Source: Treponema sp. | Lineage (GTDB): Bacteria; Spirochaetota; Spirochaetia; Treponematales; Treponemataceae | Direction of reading: 5' to 3' | Length of the DNA stretch: 5,146 nt | Assembly (NCBI GenBank): GCA_017453705.1 | Contig: JAFTEK010000245.1 | Span: 1-5,146, forward strand | In this document: positions 4,641 through 5,146 of the stretch, piece by piece | Numbering within the stretch: the first letter of the stretch is position 1 | How the letters are laid out: each line of letters begins with the position of its first letter | Program-made: the position numbers and the translations under genes | The notes under the pieces: model-generated | Told to the model about the DNA's origin: nothing | What the model saw: only the letters and a program-made list of their open reading frames with translations | The model's database searches: none

Positions 4641-5146
4641 ATGATGCAGGTCAGGGCAGGCGGAAGACCCCATTTCCGCCTTCTTCTCCTGCTCTCTGTG
4701 CTTTTCTTGGTTGGCTCCTGCTCGTCCACAAGAGACGGAGACCCCCTGCTGAATGCGTGGGCACAGGCATGTCCTGACGGTATGTGCATCGACCCGTCCG
4801 CCCTGTCCGGCTTCCATGACCAGGCTCTGGAATACGCTCTCTCACCAGTATTTGTCCTTAAGACCCAAGACGTTCCTGAGATAGAAGGTGTTGTGCGCGA
4901 AATCATCGCATTTTCCGCCAGCAGGCCGCAGGATTCCGCTGATATGCAGGTGGTAACAGAGCGTCTGCATGTCCTGCTTCTCCAATATTCCACGCTCTCC
5001 GGCTTGAGCCACGAGCGTTCCTCCAGAATAATCATCCTTATCCTGCTTTTGCTCTCTTTTTTCTCCCTGCTGATGATTGGCGGGGTGCTTTTGTTCATCA
5101 GGCAGCAGAGGAATCTGTCAGAGCTAAAGCGCAAGGCCGAGCTGGA
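4641..5146 (+). CDS. Membrane sensor protein, probably a histidine kinase (3' end outside window)
   Basis: The frame from ATG 4641 stays open to the window edge (168 residues). The start is one base after the regulator's TAG, with GAGGGGG at 4624-4630 as a possible ribosome site; ATG 4644 is an alternative. Residues 9-27 form a signal sequence ending in LFLVGSC, a possible lipobox with Cys 27. A roughly 100-residue predicted periplasmic part follows, with a Cys pair in ACPDGMC (44 and 49) and helical segments (about 77-120). A strong membrane helix spans 130-153 (IIILILLLLSFFSLLMIGGVLLFI), then RQQRNLSELKRKAEL begins a charged coiled coil. This layout, and the position directly after a NarL-type regulator, indicate a sensor kinase whose catalytic core (probably HisKA_3 plus HATPase_c) lies beyond the window. 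No catalytic residue is visible, so the kinase call is from context. Confidence 0.75.
   Translation, partial: MMQVRAGGRPHFRLLLLLSVLFLVGSCSSTRDGDPLLNAWAQACPDGMCIDPSALSGFHDQALEYALSPVFVLKTQDVPEIEGVVREIIAFSASRPQDSADMQVVTERLHVLLLQYSTLSGLSHERSSRIIILILLLLSFFSLLMIGGVLLFIRQQRNLSELKRKAEL

Noticed and set aside
4172..5134. 320-codon minus-strand open frame
   Set aside because: It lies antisense to the response regulator and the sensor gene, both with clear domain or membrane features. Its sequence is rich in Arg, Ser and Pro with no domain, as expected for a GC-rich shadow frame.

Overview
The window looks like a spirochaete chromosome, most likely a gut or rumen Treponema of moderate GC. This rests on lipoprotein leaders with relaxed lipoboxes (FVS-C, VGS-C), an outer-membrane barrel ending in Phe, and small serine-rich lipoproteins. 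The genus is an inference and no marker gene is present. There are no tRNA or rRNA genes, no CRISPR array and no complete insertion sequence.

Layout. (1) 2-571 (+): C-terminal end of an outer-membrane beta-barrel protein, followed by a GC-rich hairpin. (2) 639-1764 (-): a broken gene of the Schlafen AlbA_2 / HATPase_c_4 / winged-helix regulator family. Its N-terminal 55 codons lie in a different frame from the 319-residue remainder, and most of the AlbA_2 domain is missing. (3) 1878-2834 (+): a two-gene unit of a serine-rich lipoprotein and a four-helix membrane protein, ending in a second copy of the same hairpin element. (4) 2909-3370 (-): a conserved-type 153-residue protein of unknown function. 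(5) 3371-3777: a gene-poor stretch of about 400 bases with several short inverted repeats. (6) 3853-5146 (+): a 48-codon hydrophobic peptide overlapping a NarL/FixJ-type response regulator, then a sensor protein (probably a histidine kinase) that runs off the end.

The most notable signal is regulatory. The lipoprotein unit and the two-component unit begin with nearly the same promoter: a dyad with a 9-base spacer, then GTACTCTAGTTTTGA, a -35 TAGTTT, a 17-base spacer and a -10 TATWAT. In both, the start codon comes 33-34 bases after the -10, and the first protein begins with the same type of leader (MIKxKKxFF). The untranslated DNA between -10 and start codon is not similar, so the promoter and leader are conserved selectively. 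The two units may therefore be co-regulated, possibly by the response regulator itself. The small peptide ahead of the regulator may be the remnant of a duplicated lipoprotein gene, or a genuine leader peptide coupled to regulator translation.
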